Assembly (NCBI RefSeq): GCF_009746715.1
Contig: NZ_VRKW01000001.1
Location: 186,001-250,000, forward strand
DNA from: Ketobacter sp. MCCC 1A13808
GTDB lineage: Bacteria; Pseudomonadota; Gammaproteobacteria; Pseudomonadales; Ketobacteraceae
Direction: 5' to 3'
Length of the DNA: 64,000 bases
Every line of letters begins with the position of its first letter. Position 1 is the stretch's first letter. The position numbers were made by a program, and so were the translations under genes. Below the pieces are notes generated by a model. The model ran no database searches. It was given only the letters and a program-made list of their open reading frames with translations, and was not told where the DNA came from. Positions 1 through 9,478 of the stretch are shown here, piece by piece.

Positions 1-164
1 AGAACGAACGTTTGATTCCATGGAAGGGCAGCGGCATCTATTCCGGCGTCGATCAGGAGCCGGCATTAACGTTCGATAGCAAACCCACACACCTGAACCA
101 TGTGGATCCAAAACAACTCGGCGACCAAACTAAAATCACACCGATCAACACCAAATCGGACTGA
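1..164 (+). CDS. 3' end of an unrecognised protein (partial)
   Basis: An open frame (codons from base 3) runs in from the left edge and stops at TGA 162-164, giving the last 53 residues of a protein whose start lies outside the window. The tail is hydrophilic, with the segments NERLIPWKGSGIYSG and KITPINTKSD, and has no membrane segment or motif that I recognise. It is preferred over the overlapping frame that starts at base 100 because it is open from the edge and has ordinary protein composition. Function unknown. Confidence 0.55.
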   Translation, partial: NERLIPWKGSGIYSGVDQEPALTFDSKPTHLNHVDPKQLGDQTKITPINTKSD

Positions 165-639
165 CAATTCAGTCGTCAGCAGGCATGGCCCCTACTTATG
201 CCGAATGGGCAGAACTTACGTCTTTTTAATGTCTAAAGAGTTTAACCATTTACTGGATGTTTCAGGTTGTTACGCAATACTTACCATTACTGATGTTGCT
301 CACTTTCCCCCAAACGTGAGAGATAGCATTGGTTGGGTCACCTAGTGTGGTCCAGGTACCGTGGATCGTGTACCGCATATTTAACTCCTATTGGTCTTAA
401 CCCGACTCCCCCCCAGGGGTCGGGTTTTTTTTTACCTGGAGTGCCCGAGCGTTTGTTTCCGTCCCCTGCATCCAATCACTGCGCATACCCCGATCTGAAT
501 ACCACTTGGCAATAGAACAAGATACCCTGCTATTTGGCACAAACTAGGCAGAATTCAGTTTTGCGGATATAGTGAATAATGAAATGATCAAGCACTGCTC
601 TAAATGTAAGTTGGCACTTTTCCCAGAGAGAGAAAAACA
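165..639. other. Intergenic region without a convincing gene
   Basis: Between the partial gene and the secreted sensor gene I find no ORF with a plausible start, ribosome site and composition. The region holds one strong plus-strand terminator (401-433). Upstream of it is a short inverted repeat, GGTAC 355-359 with GTACC 370-374. The terminator is about 240 bases after the nearest upstream stop, so it may end either a long 3' UTR or a small independent RNA. Confidence 0.5.
401..433 (+). terminator. Rho-independent terminator
   Basis: A GC stem CCCGAC (401-406) pairs with GTCGGG (419-424), can be extended by CCC/GGG inside, and is followed at once by nine T residues (425-433). This is a textbook plus-strand intrinsic terminator. 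Confidence 0.85.
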
Positions 640-1239
640 TTGAAAGGCCGGTTTCACCTGAAAAATATTCTGGCAATAGCTGCAACTGTTGCCGCGCCGA
701 TGTCAAAAGCAGAGAATGCAAAAACAGAAAATGATCAAGCCTGGACTTGCCTTACGGAACAAGTTGTCGAATTGGGGCGGGACACGGACCTTTTAGCCGC
801 GGTTAATAATTACAATAGCAACCCACCTGACCCGATCCAGCTGGATAAAATATGGCCTACCCTGGATAAAAGCACGGAGATCATCGAAAATTTAACTCAA
901 ACGCCAGCGGCCCGATCTATGCGGGAATGGATTAACGCTATTTCGATTCAAGGGGAAGGTCTGCTTATCGGTAAGAATGGAGGTTTAGTTGCTTCGACTG
1001 ATAAAACCTCAGACTTTTGGCAGGGGGACGAAGCGCAGTTTCTGCAAGCGATCACACTGCCTGAATCACAGGTGCATATTCAGAGGGAAATGTTAGACGA
1101 GAGCACTAACATGATGCTTCTGAAAGTATCAGCACCTATCTATAACCCGCGTTCAAACCACGCAATAGGCGTCCTGGTCATCGGCTTTGACCAGTTTGTG
1201 ATTGACTTCAATCAGCCCTGCGAACTAGATTACCATTGA
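640..1239 (+). CDS. Secreted PDC/Cache-type sensor-domain protein
   Basis: 199 residues. The start is TTG at 640, chosen because no in-frame ATG precedes it, a purine-rich AGAGAGAG lies just upstream, and the N-terminus then reads as a signal peptide (basic start, hydrophobic residues 9-20, likely cleavage after SKA near residue 24). Residues about 102-185 look like a small-molecule sensing Cache/PDC fold: LLIGKNGGLVASTDKTSDFW, QGDE, DEST and a closing IGVLVIGFD strand. Such domains usually form the periplasmic part of chemoreceptors or histidine kinases. Here nothing follows it, so this is a stand-alone periplasmic or secreted version. The stop is 2 bases from the convergent rmuC stop. Ligand unknown; family call by motif pattern only. 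Confidence 0.6.
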   Translation: MKGRFHLKNILAIAATVAAPMSKAENAKTENDQAWTCLTEQVVELGRDTDLLAAVNNYNSNPPDPIQLDKIWPTLDKSTEIIENLTQTPAARSMREWINAISIQGEGLLIGKNGGLVASTDKTSDFWQGDEAQFLQAITLPESQVHIQREMLDESTNMMLLKVSAPIYNPRSNHAIGVLVIGFDQFVIDFNQPCELDYH

Positions 1240-1241
1240 TC

Positions 1242-2789
1242 TTATTGATCCGGGCTTAGCAAATCATGCGCAGCGTTCTGCGAGCCGGGGAGTTCATCTT
1301 CTAGCTGATCTGGGGCTGCATCTTCCCGATAAGAAGCCGGCATGGTTTTCTTAGCCTTGGCACCCAACGATTCCAGCTGAGATACCCGTCTAATAAGATT
1401 CCCCTTGCCTGTTGCTATGCGTTTGCGCGCGATCTCATAGGCTTCGTTCGCTTTCGAAATTTTGTCGCCGATATCTTCCAACGATTCCAGAAACAACACA
1501 AATTGGTCATGCATGGAACCAGCACGTTGCGCTATTTCCAACGCGTTCCGATTCTGATGTTCATAACGCCAAATATTATGGATGGTTTTAAGGGTGACCA
1601 ATAATGTAGACGGGCAAACCAACATAATATTCTTTTCAAACGCCGCGGAAAACAGGGCAGAGTCGACCTCAAGTGCTTTCAGAAATGCCGGTTCAATGGG
1701 TATAAACATCAACACATAATCCGGTGTATTTATTCCATATAAATCAGGGTAGTTTTTAGCACTCAGTTCTTTAATATGTTTTTTTATAGATTCAACATGA
1801 GCCTGCAAATGCCCGCTCTGCTCTTCATCCTGCACCGAGGTAAAACGTTCCCACGACGTCAGTGACACCTTCGAATCAATCACCACCTGTTTATTTTCAG
1901 GCAAATGAACGATCACATCGGGTCTCAACCTCTGACCGTTTTCATTACTGTAACTACCCTGAGTTTGGTATTCCCTGCCCTTTTGCAGCCCGGACGCTTC
2001 CAGTACCTTTTCCAGCACCATTTCACCCCAGTTACCCTGAGCCTTACTATCCCCTTTAAGCGCTTTGGTCAGATTGATGGCGTCCTCACTCATTCGGAAA
2101 TTAAGCTCTTTCAGCGACACGATTTCTTGCAGCAATCCGATTCGGTCACGGGATTCTTTATCGTACACATCTTCAACTTTCTTTTTAAAATCGGAAAGCT
2201 GGTCTTTTAAGGGAGACAGAATCTCGCCCAAATTCTGCTTATTCTGCAGAGTAAACTTCTCGCTCTTGTCTTCAAATAGTTTCTGCGCAATATTCTGGAA
2301 TTCATGTTTAAGCTGATCTTTCGCTTCTTGCAACAACTGAACCTTTTCTTTCGTTTCTCGCTCGGCGGCTTCCAGGCGTGCCTTTAATTCCTTCGCTTGT
2401 CCATGCTCCTGTTTCAGCTCAAGCTGCAGTTCAGCGACCTGCTTTTCCTCTGCGAATAACGCCTCCTGCAAACGCTGCTGATGTTTTAATTGCTCCTGAG
2501 CCTGGATAAAATTGCGCTCCGCAGTGGTCAATAACTGCCGGTTTACCTCAATAGTCTGCTGCGACTCTGAAACTCGCCCGTTGAGCTCATCTATTTTCTC
2601 GAGTTTTTGCGCCAACGCTTGTTCAAATAACGCCTGCGCGTGCTCAGACTCCAAACGCGACTTTTGCAACCGGCTTTTGCCTATCAATGCACCGGCAACC
2701 CAGCCCACTAACACACCCACCAGAGCCACACAGGCCAGCGTCAATTGCATTGTGGGATCTATTTTCATGAGTTCGTGCAAATCGATCAT
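1242..2789 (-). CDS. rmuC: DNA recombination protein RmuC homolog
   Basis: 515 residues. RmuC limits recombination at inverted repeats and carries a nuclease-like domain. Residues 15-37 form one N-terminal membrane anchor, followed by a long charged coiled coil (about 40-190). The conserved core follows, with GNWGE (252-256), RPDVIVHLP (289-297) and IDSKVSL (304-310); the last two correspond to the restriction-endonuclease-like D...DSK pattern. Length fits the family (E. coli about 475). The tail after about 470 is acidic and variable. It is the last gene in the minus-strand direction here; tatD ends 21 bases upstream, so co-transcription with tatD is likely. Confidence 0.93.
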   Translation of the reverse strand: MIDLHELMKIDPTMQLTLACVALVGVLVGWVAGALIGKSRLQKSRLESEHAQALFEQALAQKLEKIDELNGRVSESQQTIEVNRQLLTTAERNFIQAQEQLKHQQRLQEALFAEEKQVAELQLELKQEHGQAKELKARLEAAERETKEKVQLLQEAKDQLKHEFQNIAQKLFEDKSEKFTLQNKQNLGEILSPLKDQLSDFKKKVEDVYDKESRDRIGLLQEIVSLKELNFRMSEDAINLTKALKGDSKAQGNWGEMVLEKVLEASGLQKGREYQTQGSYSNENGQRLRPDVIVHLPENKQVVIDSKVSLTSWERFTSVQDEEQSGHLQAHVESIKKHIKELSAKNYPDLYGINTPDYVLMFIPIEPAFLKALEVDSALFSAAFEKNIMLVCPSTLLVTLKTIHNIWRYEHQNRNALEIAQRAGSMHDQFVLFLESLEDIGDKISKANEAYEIARKRIATGKGNLIRRVSQLESLGAKAKKTMPASYREDAAPDQLEDELPGSQNAAHDLLSPDQ

Positions 2790-2810
2790 TCCCGGGGTGA
2801 GAGTAAATGG

Positions 2811-3593
2811 TCAGGCAGGATTTGCTTTTTGAAATAACTGAAAAAAATTATCAGTGGTGACCTGAGCAACCTCCTCAATATCAACGCCCTTTATTTCGGA
2901 TATCTTTTTCGCCACCTCAAACACATACTGGGGCTCGTTCTTTTTGCCGCGATGGGGCACCGGAGCGAGCCAGGGAGAATCGGTTTCCACCAGTATCCTG
3001 TCCAGTGGCAAGGACTTTACGACCGCCCTTAATTCATCTGCATTGCGGAAAGTCACAATCCCCGAAATCGAAATCAGAAAGCCCAGATCTATGGCTCGTT
3101 TCGCCATATCCAAATCTTCAGTAAAACAATGCAGAACACCGTTGACCTGATCGCCACCAACCTGCTTAAGATAATCCAGTGTGTCTTGCTTTGCACCGCG
3201 GGTATGGATAACAAGTGGGAGTTTGGTCTCCCGCGCGGCCTGAATATGGACACGGAAGCGGTCTTGCTGCCAACTCAGATCCCCTTCTCCATAAAAATAA
3301 TCAAGTCCGGTTTCACCAATCCCAATGATTTTCGGGTGATTTGACCATTGCAAAAGTTCATCTAAAGCAGGTTCACGACTGTCGCGATAGAGCGGATGAA
3401 CACCCACCGTCGCAAATACCTGATGATATTGCTCAGTCAGGCTGACTACATGCGCAATATTTTCAAGATCAATACCGATACACACCACATGCTCGACGCC
3501 GCGAGTCCTGGCGGCAGCTAATGCTTGGTCCAGATCACCCTGGTATGCGGTAAGATCGAGTTTATCGAGATGACAATGGGAGTCGACCAGCAT
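2811..3593 (-). CDS. tatD: TatD-family metal-dependent deoxyribonuclease
   Basis: 260 residues, the normal size for TatD hydrolases (YcfH/TatD type), which cleave DNA 3' ends using divalent metals. Metal ligands are visible in order: H6 and H8 (SHCHLD), E94 (GIGETGLDYFYG), H130 (LVIHTRGA), H155 (VLHCF) and D205 (VETDSPWLAP). It sits downstream of holB and pilZ as in Pseudomonas. The sequence is closest in style to YcfH, which is linked to the holB-tmk cluster, so the exact TatD paralog is not certain. Confidence 0.92.
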   Translation of the reverse strand: MLVDSHCHLDKLDLTAYQGDLDQALAAARTRGVEHVVCIGIDLENIAHVVSLTEQYHQVFATVGVHPLYRDSREPALDELLQWSNHPKIIGIGETGLDYFYGEGDLSWQQDRFRVHIQAARETKLPLVIHTRGAKQDTLDYLKQVGGDQVNGVLHCFTEDLDMAKRAIDLGFLISISGIVTFRNADELRAVVKSLPLDRILVETDSPWLAPVPHRGKKNEPQYVFEVAKKISEIKGVDIEEVAQVTTDNFFQLFQKANPA

Positions 3594-3684
3594 CGAGCGA
3601 AAGCCTCTTAATTCGTAAAATCAATAAGATGCAAAGTTTACACGGAAGCAGGTCCGGATTCGAGGAACGGGTACCAAAAGGCAT

Positions 3685-4032
3685 TTACATAGTGTGAGTG
3701 GGACGATCCGATTGCAATGCGCCCGCCAGGTAGGTTTCAATTTTGGAACGAGCGGTATCATCCTGATCATTGAATTGCACGCCAATTCCAGCGGCACGAT
3801 TACCCTGCGCGCCTCTGGGCGTAATCCAGACAATCTTACCTGCTACCGGGATCTTCTCGGTCTCTTCCATCAGGTTCAATAGCAAAAACACCTCTTCCCC
3901 TAATTTATACTGCTTGTTGGTGGGAATAAAAAGACCCCCGTTTTTTACAAACGGCATGTACGCCGCGTAGAGCACAGCTTTGTCTTTTATTGTGAGGGAT
4001 AGGATGCCACTCCGGGAACCGCCAATTGCCAT
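3685..4032 (-). CDS. pilZ: PilZ, type IV pilus assembly PilZ-domain protein
   Basis: 115 residues covering a single PilZ domain. It resembles the founding PilZ protein needed for type IV pilus assembly, which lies directly downstream of holB in Pseudomonas and Xanthomonas, as here. Features seen: SLTIKDKAVLYAAYMPFVKNG, LNLMEE, and a closing GNRAAGIGVQF strand. The RxxxR arginines used by c-di-GMP binding PilZ domains are absent, as known for this subgroup, so a protein-binding role (with PilB/FimX-type partners) is more likely than nucleotide binding. No pilus genes are in the window. Confidence 0.9.
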   Translation of the reverse strand: MAIGGSRSGILSLTIKDKAVLYAAYMPFVKNGGLFIPTNKQYKLGEEVFLLLNLMEETEKIPVAGKIVWITPRGAQGNRAAGIGVQFNDQDDTARSKIETYLAGALQSDRPTHTM

Positions 4033-4108
4033 AGAATATCCACTGATTCGCTATTTACTCATGTTTATCCTGAGTTTAGCATTTAAGCAACCGGATGCCA
4101 GCATAAGG

Positions 4109-5116
4109 CTAACGCTTTGCGGCCTGCGACCATTTCAATAGTAATTCTTCCAGCAACAGTTGCGTATTGGGGTTAGCCTGACTGGCAATGAGACGCTTCA
4201 CGTTGAGTAAATGCTCGTAGCAAAAAAACAACTGGTTTACGTTCAGTACCGCCGCCGCTGCATGCAGGTCTTGCTCCAGATCCTGATTATGAATGGGTTG
4301 CTGTGAGCCGGATACCAATCTTGCCAAATCCACCTGCCACGCCTGTAACCAGTTCAATAGTTCTTTCAACGGATATTGCATCCAGCCATCTGCCGTCCGC
4401 ACCGCATCACGCTTTCCGGTAAGCACACCTAACCACTGCTGAACCACGGTCACCCTTTCCCCCAGCCACTCGCTCTGATCCAGGGACAAAGCCCTACAAG
4501 GGGCGCCTCCCGCAACATTGAGCAACTTCTCAACTTTATTGTCGTCACCTATCTGGGGTAATAACCAGCTTTTCGCCACAGAGCGATCGGGAATTCCGAA
4601 TTCCATTACTTCACAGCGGGAACGTATGGTCGGTAAAACACCACTGATCTGATCCGATACCAGAATCAATAACGTGCGCTCACCGGGTTCTTCCAGTGAC
4701 TTCAACAACGCGTTGGATGCGTTGGCATTCATTGACTCTGCGGGCCCCAATACCATTACGCGGTAGCCACCCAATTGAGCGGTTTTACCTACAAATTGCA
4801 CCACTGCACGAATCTGATCCACTTTAATGGCCCGTCCCGGCTCCTCGGGCTCCAAAATAGCCAGATCAGGGTGGGTACCCGCCAGATTCAGCAAACAACC
4901 CTTACATTTGCCACAGGCGGTATTCGCAACCGGTTGCTGGCACAACAAATACTGCCCCAATGCCAGTGCAAACTGTCCTTTTCCTGTACCGGGCTCCCCT
5001 CGCAGCAGCAGAGCATGGGGCATCCTGCCAGCCTGTAAACGCTCGATCAAACGCAACCAGGACGCCTGTTGCCAGGGCAACGCAACCATCAGATGATTAA
5101 TTTCAGCAAGGTTCAT
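4109..5116 (-). CDS. holB: DNA polymerase III subunit delta prime
   Basis: 335 residues. This is the clamp-loader delta' subunit. Residues 40-47 keep a P-loop-like GEPGTGKG. Four cysteines of the zinc module are present (C59, C68, C71, C74, in CGKCKGC context), and the SRC-like region reads TIRSRCEVMEF. A helical C-terminal collar domain follows. Size matches E. coli (334). It lies 11 bases downstream of tmk on the same strand, the usual tmk-holB-pilZ arrangement. Confidence 0.95.
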   Translation of the reverse strand: MNLAEINHLMVALPWQQASWLRLIERLQAGRMPHALLLRGEPGTGKGQFALALGQYLLCQQPVANTACGKCKGCLLNLAGTHPDLAILEPEEPGRAIKVDQIRAVVQFVGKTAQLGGYRVMVLGPAESMNANASNALLKSLEEPGERTLLILVSDQISGVLPTIRSRCEVMEFGIPDRSVAKSWLLPQIGDDNKVEKLLNVAGGAPCRALSLDQSEWLGERVTVVQQWLGVLTGKRDAVRTADGWMQYPLKELLNWLQAWQVDLARLVSGSQQPIHNQDLEQDLHAAAAVLNVNQLFFCYEHLLNVKRLIASQANPNTQLLLEELLLKWSQAAKR

Positions 5117-5127
5117 TTATGTTCTCG

Positions 5128-5775
5128 CTACGTTAAATCGGCTTTTAGAGTAGCCAGCACCAAATTCAGCTGTTGCTGAACCCGATCCAGCGGCTGCCCG
5201 GCATCCACTACATGATAACCTGAATGGTTTGCCGCCCGCGCCAGATAGCCCGCCCGAACACGCTCGAAAAAGGCGACATCTTCACGCTCAAACCGGTCCA
5301 GTTCACCGCGACCGCGGGCTCGTTGCAAACCTATTTCTACCGACACATCCAGCAAAATAACAGCGTCAGGTCGCAGACCGTTCTGAACCAGGTTTTCCAG
5401 CTGCGCTATGGTGTCCTGGTTCATGCTTCTACCGGCGCCCTGATACGCGTATGTGGCGTCGGTAAAACGATCACATAAAACCCATTTTCCTTGTCGTAAC
5501 GCGGGCAAAATCACCTGATTCAAATGCTGCGCCCTGGCAGCAAAGACCATTAACAGTTCAGCGGTTTCATCAACAGATTCTTCCCGGGGTTGCAGCAGAA
5601 GTTCCCGTAACTGCTCCGCTAAAGGCGTTCCTCCCGGCTCACGGGTCACTATAAACTCGATCCGGTTTTCAGCCAGCCAATGCTTAATAAACTCGATATT
5701 AGTGGTTTTGCCCACGCCTTCACTGCCTTCCACAGTAATAAAGCGGCCTTTCGGCAACTTTTCAGAATTTTTCAT
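5128..5775 (-). CDS. tmk: Thymidylate kinase
   Basis: 215 residues from ATG at 5773-5775. A longer frame upstream (to 5835) is rejected because it would overlap mltG by 60 bases, and the internal ATG gives the normal family length and an ATGA overlap with the mltG stop. It phosphorylates dTMP to dTDP. Seen: P-loop GSEGVGKTT (17-25), the DR(F/Y) motif in LCDRFTDATYAYQGAGR, and a TREPGGTPLAEQLR substrate loop. Translational coupling with mltG is likely. Confidence 0.95.
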   Translation of the reverse strand: MKNSEKLPKGRFITVEGSEGVGKTTNIEFIKHWLAENRIEFIVTREPGGTPLAEQLRELLLQPREESVDETAELLMVFAARAQHLNQVILPALRQGKWVLCDRFTDATYAYQGAGRSMNQDTIAQLENLVQNGLRPDAVILLDVSVEIGLQRARGRGELDRFEREDVAFFERVRAGYLARAANHSGYHVVDAGQPLDRVQQQLNLVLATLKADLT

Positions 5776-6830
5776 TGGGTTGCTGATTTCCTTGGTAGTA
5801 CAGGTGAAGAGCGATAGTCTGAACGACGTTGCCACTGAAACTGGCGCACGGCCTTCTGGTGTTCCTCTAAGGTTGTGGAAAACTGGTGGCTACCATCGCC
5901 TTTGGCAACAAAATACAAAGCTTTTGTAGTTGCCGGATGCAAAGCTGCTTCGATGGCAGGCAACGCCGGATTGGCAATAGGGGTCGGCGGCAAACCTTTA
6001 ATACGATAGGTATTATAGGGCGTGTACGCTTTTAAATGAGCACGGGTTATATTGCCCTGGTACTCTGCGCCCAACCCGTAAATGACCGTGGGATCCGTTT
6101 GCAGCCGCATATTTTTTCGAAGCCGGTTTACGAAAACTCCGGCAATCAGGGAACGCTCTGAACTGACAGCGGTTTCCCTTTCCACTATGGACGCCATGGT
6201 CAGTGCTTCATAGGGTGAATTATAAGGTAGCGCATCCGCTTTACCGGCCCAGGAAGTTTCCAGCAACGTATTCATTCTCTGGTAGGCCCGACGCAAAATA
6301 TCCAGATCGGAGTCACCGGCTTTGAAATGATAAGTATCGGGATAGAAAAGACCTTCAGGGTGACTGTATGGGGAGTTCAGTTGTTCGAGCAGCGCTTGCG
6401 TCCCTAACTGTTGGAATTCCTTCGCTAAACGAGGGTCCCCTTGCAAGGTTTCAACAAACTGGTTAAATGTATGGCCATCAATTAAGGTAACGGCATATTG
6501 AATGACGTCACCGGACTGTATTTTGTTGATGAGTTGCCTGGGCGTGGTGCCGGATGCAATATGATATTCTCCCGCCTGAACCAGATTCCCCAGATTATTA
6601 ATGCGCAAATACGCCCGCAGCAATAGGGCATGCTCAATTAAACCTTCAGCCTGCCACTGCCTTGATAAACGATGAAAATTGAAACCTGAAGGGACGACTA
6701 TTACGCGGTCCTGGTCCAGCTTGAGCGGCGCCTCTCCCCAATGATTCAGACAGGCTTTCCCACCAATCACAGCTAACACAGCTAATATCAACAAGACCAG
6801 AATGGATTTAGAAATTCGTTTTAAAGACAC
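5772..6830 (-). CDS. mltG: Endolytic murein transglycosylase MltG
   Basis: 352 residues. MltG cuts nascent glycan strands and sets their length. One N-terminal membrane helix (about 9-27) anchors a periplasmic LysM-like part and the YceG domain. The catalytic glutamate is E217 in SIVERETAV, matching E218 of E. coli. Other conserved pieces are EGLFYPDTYHF, LQTDPTVIYG, YNTYRIKGLPPTPIANP and a C-terminal YFVAKGDGSHQFS. It overlaps pabC by 10 bases and tmk by 4, which argues for one transcript. Confidence 0.95.
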   Translation of the reverse strand: MSLKRISKSILVLLILAVLAVIGGKACLNHWGEAPLKLDQDRVIVVPSGFNFHRLSRQWQAEGLIEHALLLRAYLRINNLGNLVQAGEYHIASGTTPRQLINKIQSGDVIQYAVTLIDGHTFNQFVETLQGDPRLAKEFQQLGTQALLEQLNSPYSHPEGLFYPDTYHFKAGDSDLDILRRAYQRMNTLLETSWAGKADALPYNSPYEALTMASIVERETAVSSERSLIAGVFVNRLRKNMRLQTDPTVIYGLGAEYQGNITRAHLKAYTPYNTYRIKGLPPTPIANPALPAIEAALHPATTKALYFVAKGDGSHQFSTTLEEHQKAVRQFQWQRRSDYRSSPVLPRKSATQ

Positions 6831-7663
6831 CAGTGTTCAGACACCATTTTCTGAGCAAGACGCGCTACCGGTCCTGCAGGCCAAGTATTTTCTTCGAACC
6901 GGCGTACCGGCCAGACACCATACACACTATTGCAAAAAAAGCGCTCATCTGCGAGCTTGAAATTGTCGGGGGTTAACTCACCTTCGACTGGGTTGTAACC
7001 CTGGACAGCAAACTGTTGCAGCAGCCAGTGACGCATAACACCTGCAACCCCGCACTGCTCTATTGCCGGCGTCAATACGGTCTTGTTTTTTACCACAAAC
7101 ACATTACTGAACACCCCCTCTACTACCTTGCCATATTGATCGAGCACCAAGCCCTCCTGGTATTCCTGGCCAGCCCATTCCTGACGCGCCAAAACCTGCT
7201 CCAAACGATTCAGATGTTTTATACCGGCTAAACGCCGATGACTCGACAAACGGGTTGCACAGGGGAACACGGAGATGCCTTCATCGTAATTTTGACTGGG
7301 ATAGGCTGGCTCGGGGTGGCTGGTGAAGATCCGTGTTGGCGGTGCTGAATTTTCGCAACTATAACCACGGCCACCTGCTCCGCGGGTGACAATAATCTTC
7401 ACCACGCCACACTGCTTGAAGCCGGGGTAGGATGCCAATTCTGACTCCAACAGGACTGGGTCAATTTCGATAGCAAGTCTGCGTAATCCTCGATAAAGGC
7501 GCTCCAGATGCAACGACATTAACACCGGGCCGGACCGGCTAACTCTTATGGTTTCGAATACACCATCGCCATAGGCTAGACCGCGGTCCTGCGTGGACAA
7601 CCCGCCTTGTGCAGCGGGTGAACCATTGATCCAGGGGAAATCAACTTTGCTTTGTTCAGACAC
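6821..7663 (-). CDS. pabC: Aminodeoxychorismate lyase
   Basis: 280 residues, a class IV PLP enzyme that releases pyruvate from aminodeoxychorismate to give 4-aminobenzoate for folate. Seen: [14 protein letters not shown] near the N-terminus, the PLP lysine K149 in [12 protein letters not shown], and the cofactor phosphate region [10 protein letters not shown]. The location between fabF and mltG is the standard fab-cluster position. It overlaps fabF by 8 bases. Confidence 0.94.
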   Translation of the reverse strand: MSEQSKVDFPWINGSPAAQGGLSTQDRGLAYGDGVFETIRVSRSGPVLMSLHLERLYRGLRRLAIEIDPVLLESELASYPGFKQCGVVKIIVTRGAGGRGYSCENSAPPTRIFTSHPEPAYPSQNYDEGISVFPCATRLSSHRRLAGIKHLNRLEQVLARQEWAGQEYQEGLVLDQYGKVVEGVFSNVFVVKNKTVLTPAIEQCGVAGVMRHWLLQQFAVQGYNPVEGELTPDNFKLADERFFCNSVYGVWPVRRFEENTWPAGPVARLAQKMVSEHWCL

Positions 7664-8891
7664 GTTTGAAAATTAATGATCCATTGGTACCACCAAAACC
7701 AAAGGAGTTGGACACTGCTATATCAATTTTGCGCTGCTTAGCTTCATTTGCCACATAATCAAGATCACACCCGGTATCCGGGTTTTGAAGATTGATCGTG
7801 GGGGGTGCGACCTGGTCCTGCAGCGCTTTGAGGGTAAAAATAGCCTCGATGCCACCGGCTGCGCCCAGCAAATGTCCGATCATCGATTTGGTCGAGCTCA
7901 CGGATAAATCGTAAGCATGACTGCCGAAGACCGATTTTATTGCGTTTGTTTCTGCCATATCGCCAGCCAGGGTAGAAGTACCATGGGCGTTGATATAGTC
8001 CACGGCAGAGGGATCAATTCCGGCATCACCAAGAGCATTTTCCATAGAATCCGCGGCGCCGCGGCCGTTCTCGGGAGGAGCTGTTATATGGTAAGCATCG
8101 CTGCTGGCGCCGAACCCGATTAATTCTCCGTACACGGTTGCTCCGCGTTTCACAGCATGTTCGTATTCTTCAAGTACCACAATCCCGGCACCATCCGCCA
8201 ACACAAATCCGTCGCGCTCTTTATCCCACGGCCGGCTGGCAGACTGCGGATCGTCATTGCGGGTAGAGAGCGCACGAGCAGCGACAAATCCCGCCATGCC
8301 AAGAGGACTGGAACCACATTCCGCTCCACCGGCGATCATAACGTCAACATCGCCGTATTTAATCATACGGGATGCATAGCCAATACAGTGGGTCGCTGAA
8401 GTGCAGGCGGTCGTGATTGCCCAGTTCGGACCGTGGAAACCAAACATGATTGATAGGTTTCCGGCAATCATGTTAATAATCGAGCCGGGCACGAGAAACG
8501 GGCTTACTTTGCGGATTCCGCCTTTATCAAGTAGCTCTTTATTTTTCTCGATAGAGCCTATGCCGCCAATACCTGCGCCAATTGCTGCCCCTATCCGCTT
8601 GCGGTTTTGGTCGGTAATTTCAATACCGGAGTCCCTGATCGCCTGGATGCTCGCAATCAGACCGTATTGTATGAACAGATCCATTTTTCTGGCATCTTTG
8701 GCGGGCAGATAATCAGTCACGTCCAGATTTTTAACCATCCCGGCAAAACGGGTCGGATAACTGGATACGTCATACGTATCTATCGGTGAAATACCGCTCT
8801 TGCCATCCAGTATCCCTTTCCATGTATCATCCACGTTATTCGCCAGGGGCGATATAGCACCCATTCCAGTGACAACCACTCTGCGACTCAC
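7656..8891 (-). CDS. fabF: Beta-ketoacyl-ACP synthase II
   Basis: 411 residues, the elongating condensing enzyme KAS II. The catalytic triad is complete: C163 in [10 protein letters not shown]303 in NAHGTST and H340 in [11 protein letters not shown]. The glycine-rich GFGGTNGSL end is intact. The gene is separated from acpP by 216 bases that include a terminator (9059-9093), so fabF probably has its own promoter in 8892-9058 as well as receiving read-through. Confidence 0.97.
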   Translation of the reverse strand: MSRRVVVTGMGAISPLANNVDDTWKGILDGKSGISPIDTYDVSSYPTRFAGMVKNLDVTDYLPAKDARKMDLFIQYGLIASIQAIRDSGIEITDQNRKRIGAAIGAGIGGIGSIEKNKELLDKGGIRKVSPFLVPGSIINMIAGNLSIMFGFHGPNWAITTACTSATHCIGYASRMIKYGDVDVMIAGGAECGSSPLGMAGFVAARALSTRNDDPQSASRPWDKERDGFVLADGAGIVVLEEYEHAVKRGATVYGELIGFGASSDAYHITAPPENGRGAADSMENALGDAGIDPSAVDYINAHGTSTLAGDMAETNAIKSVFGSHAYDLSVSSTKSMIGHLLGAAGGIEAIFTLKALQDQVAPPTINLQNPDTGCDLDYVANEAKQRKIDIAVSNSFGFGGTNGSLIFKRV

Positions 8892-9058
8892 GATATTGCC
8901 TCCAATATTCTCATGCTGATTTCTGCGTAGCCTATTTCCGGAACGCTAGTGTACCCTCGTTACATTATTGTTATATAGTTGAAATATCTTTCAAAAGGTT
9001 TCGTAACAAGAGATTAGCAAGATTCCACTATAACGCATTGTAAGCATTATAATTTAGC

Positions 9059-9093
9059 AAAAAAAAGCCGCTGAGAAATCAGCGGCTTTTTTT
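9059..9093. terminator. Bidirectional-looking terminator between acpP and fabF
   Basis: GCCGCTGA (9067-9074) and TCAGCGGC (9079-9086) form a perfect 8-bp stem with a GAAA loop. It is flanked by eight A residues before and seven T residues after. On the minus strand, the direction of acpP, the A tract becomes a U tract, so it should end or attenuate acpP transcription 15 bases after its stop. This would help keep acyl carrier protein expression higher than that of downstream fabF. Confidence 0.85.
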
Positions 9094-9107
9094 ATCACGA
9101 TACCTGC

Positions 9108-9344
9108 TCACATGTGGGCAGAAACGTAATCGATAGCTTCCTGAACCTTAGTGATTTTTTCGGCTTCTTCATCAGGAATTTCGGTTTCGAATTCTTCTTC
9201 CAGAGCCATTACCAGCTCAACCGTATCAAGAGAGTCTGCCCCCAGATCTTCGACGAAAGAAGAGTCGTTAGCTACTTCTTCCAATTTGACGCCAAGTTGT
9301 TCGGCAACGATCTTCTTGACGCGCTCTTCGATATTGCTACTCAT
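9108..9344 (-). CDS. acpP: Acyl carrier protein
   Basis: 78 residues, strongly acidic. The phosphopantetheine attachment serine is S38 in the invariant [16 protein letters not shown]-type motif. It carries growing acyl chains for the Fab enzymes and PlsX. It lies between fabG and fabF, with a terminator right after it. Confidence 0.98.
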   Translation of the reverse strand: MSSNIEERVKKIVAEQLGVKLEEVANDSSFVEDLGADSLDTVELVMALEEEFETEIPDEEAEKITKVQEAIDYVSAHM

Positions 9345-9478
9345 TTGACTCTTATCTCCTGTGAATGATCCCTACTTCTGTAGGATATTAGTAGTTTATA
9401 TAAAGCGCGATGGTAATTACAACCTGCAAAATATAACGACCAACAATCACGCCATAAAAAAACAATGCGGAAACTATA

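Noticed and set aside
100-345. An 81-codon plus-strand frame beginning inside the partial gene at the left edge
   Set aside because: The frame from base 3 is open from the edge and better in composition; the second frame has no ribosome site and unusual composition.
165-400. Search for a tRNA or riboswitch before the first terminator
   Set aside because: No cloverleaf, no GGTTCGAATCC-type arm and no recognised aptamer pattern could be found by eye.
5776-5835. N-terminal extension of thymidylate kinase
   Set aside because: It would overlap mltG by 60 bases and adds 20 residues before a normal N-terminus; the ATG with the ATGA overlap is preferred.
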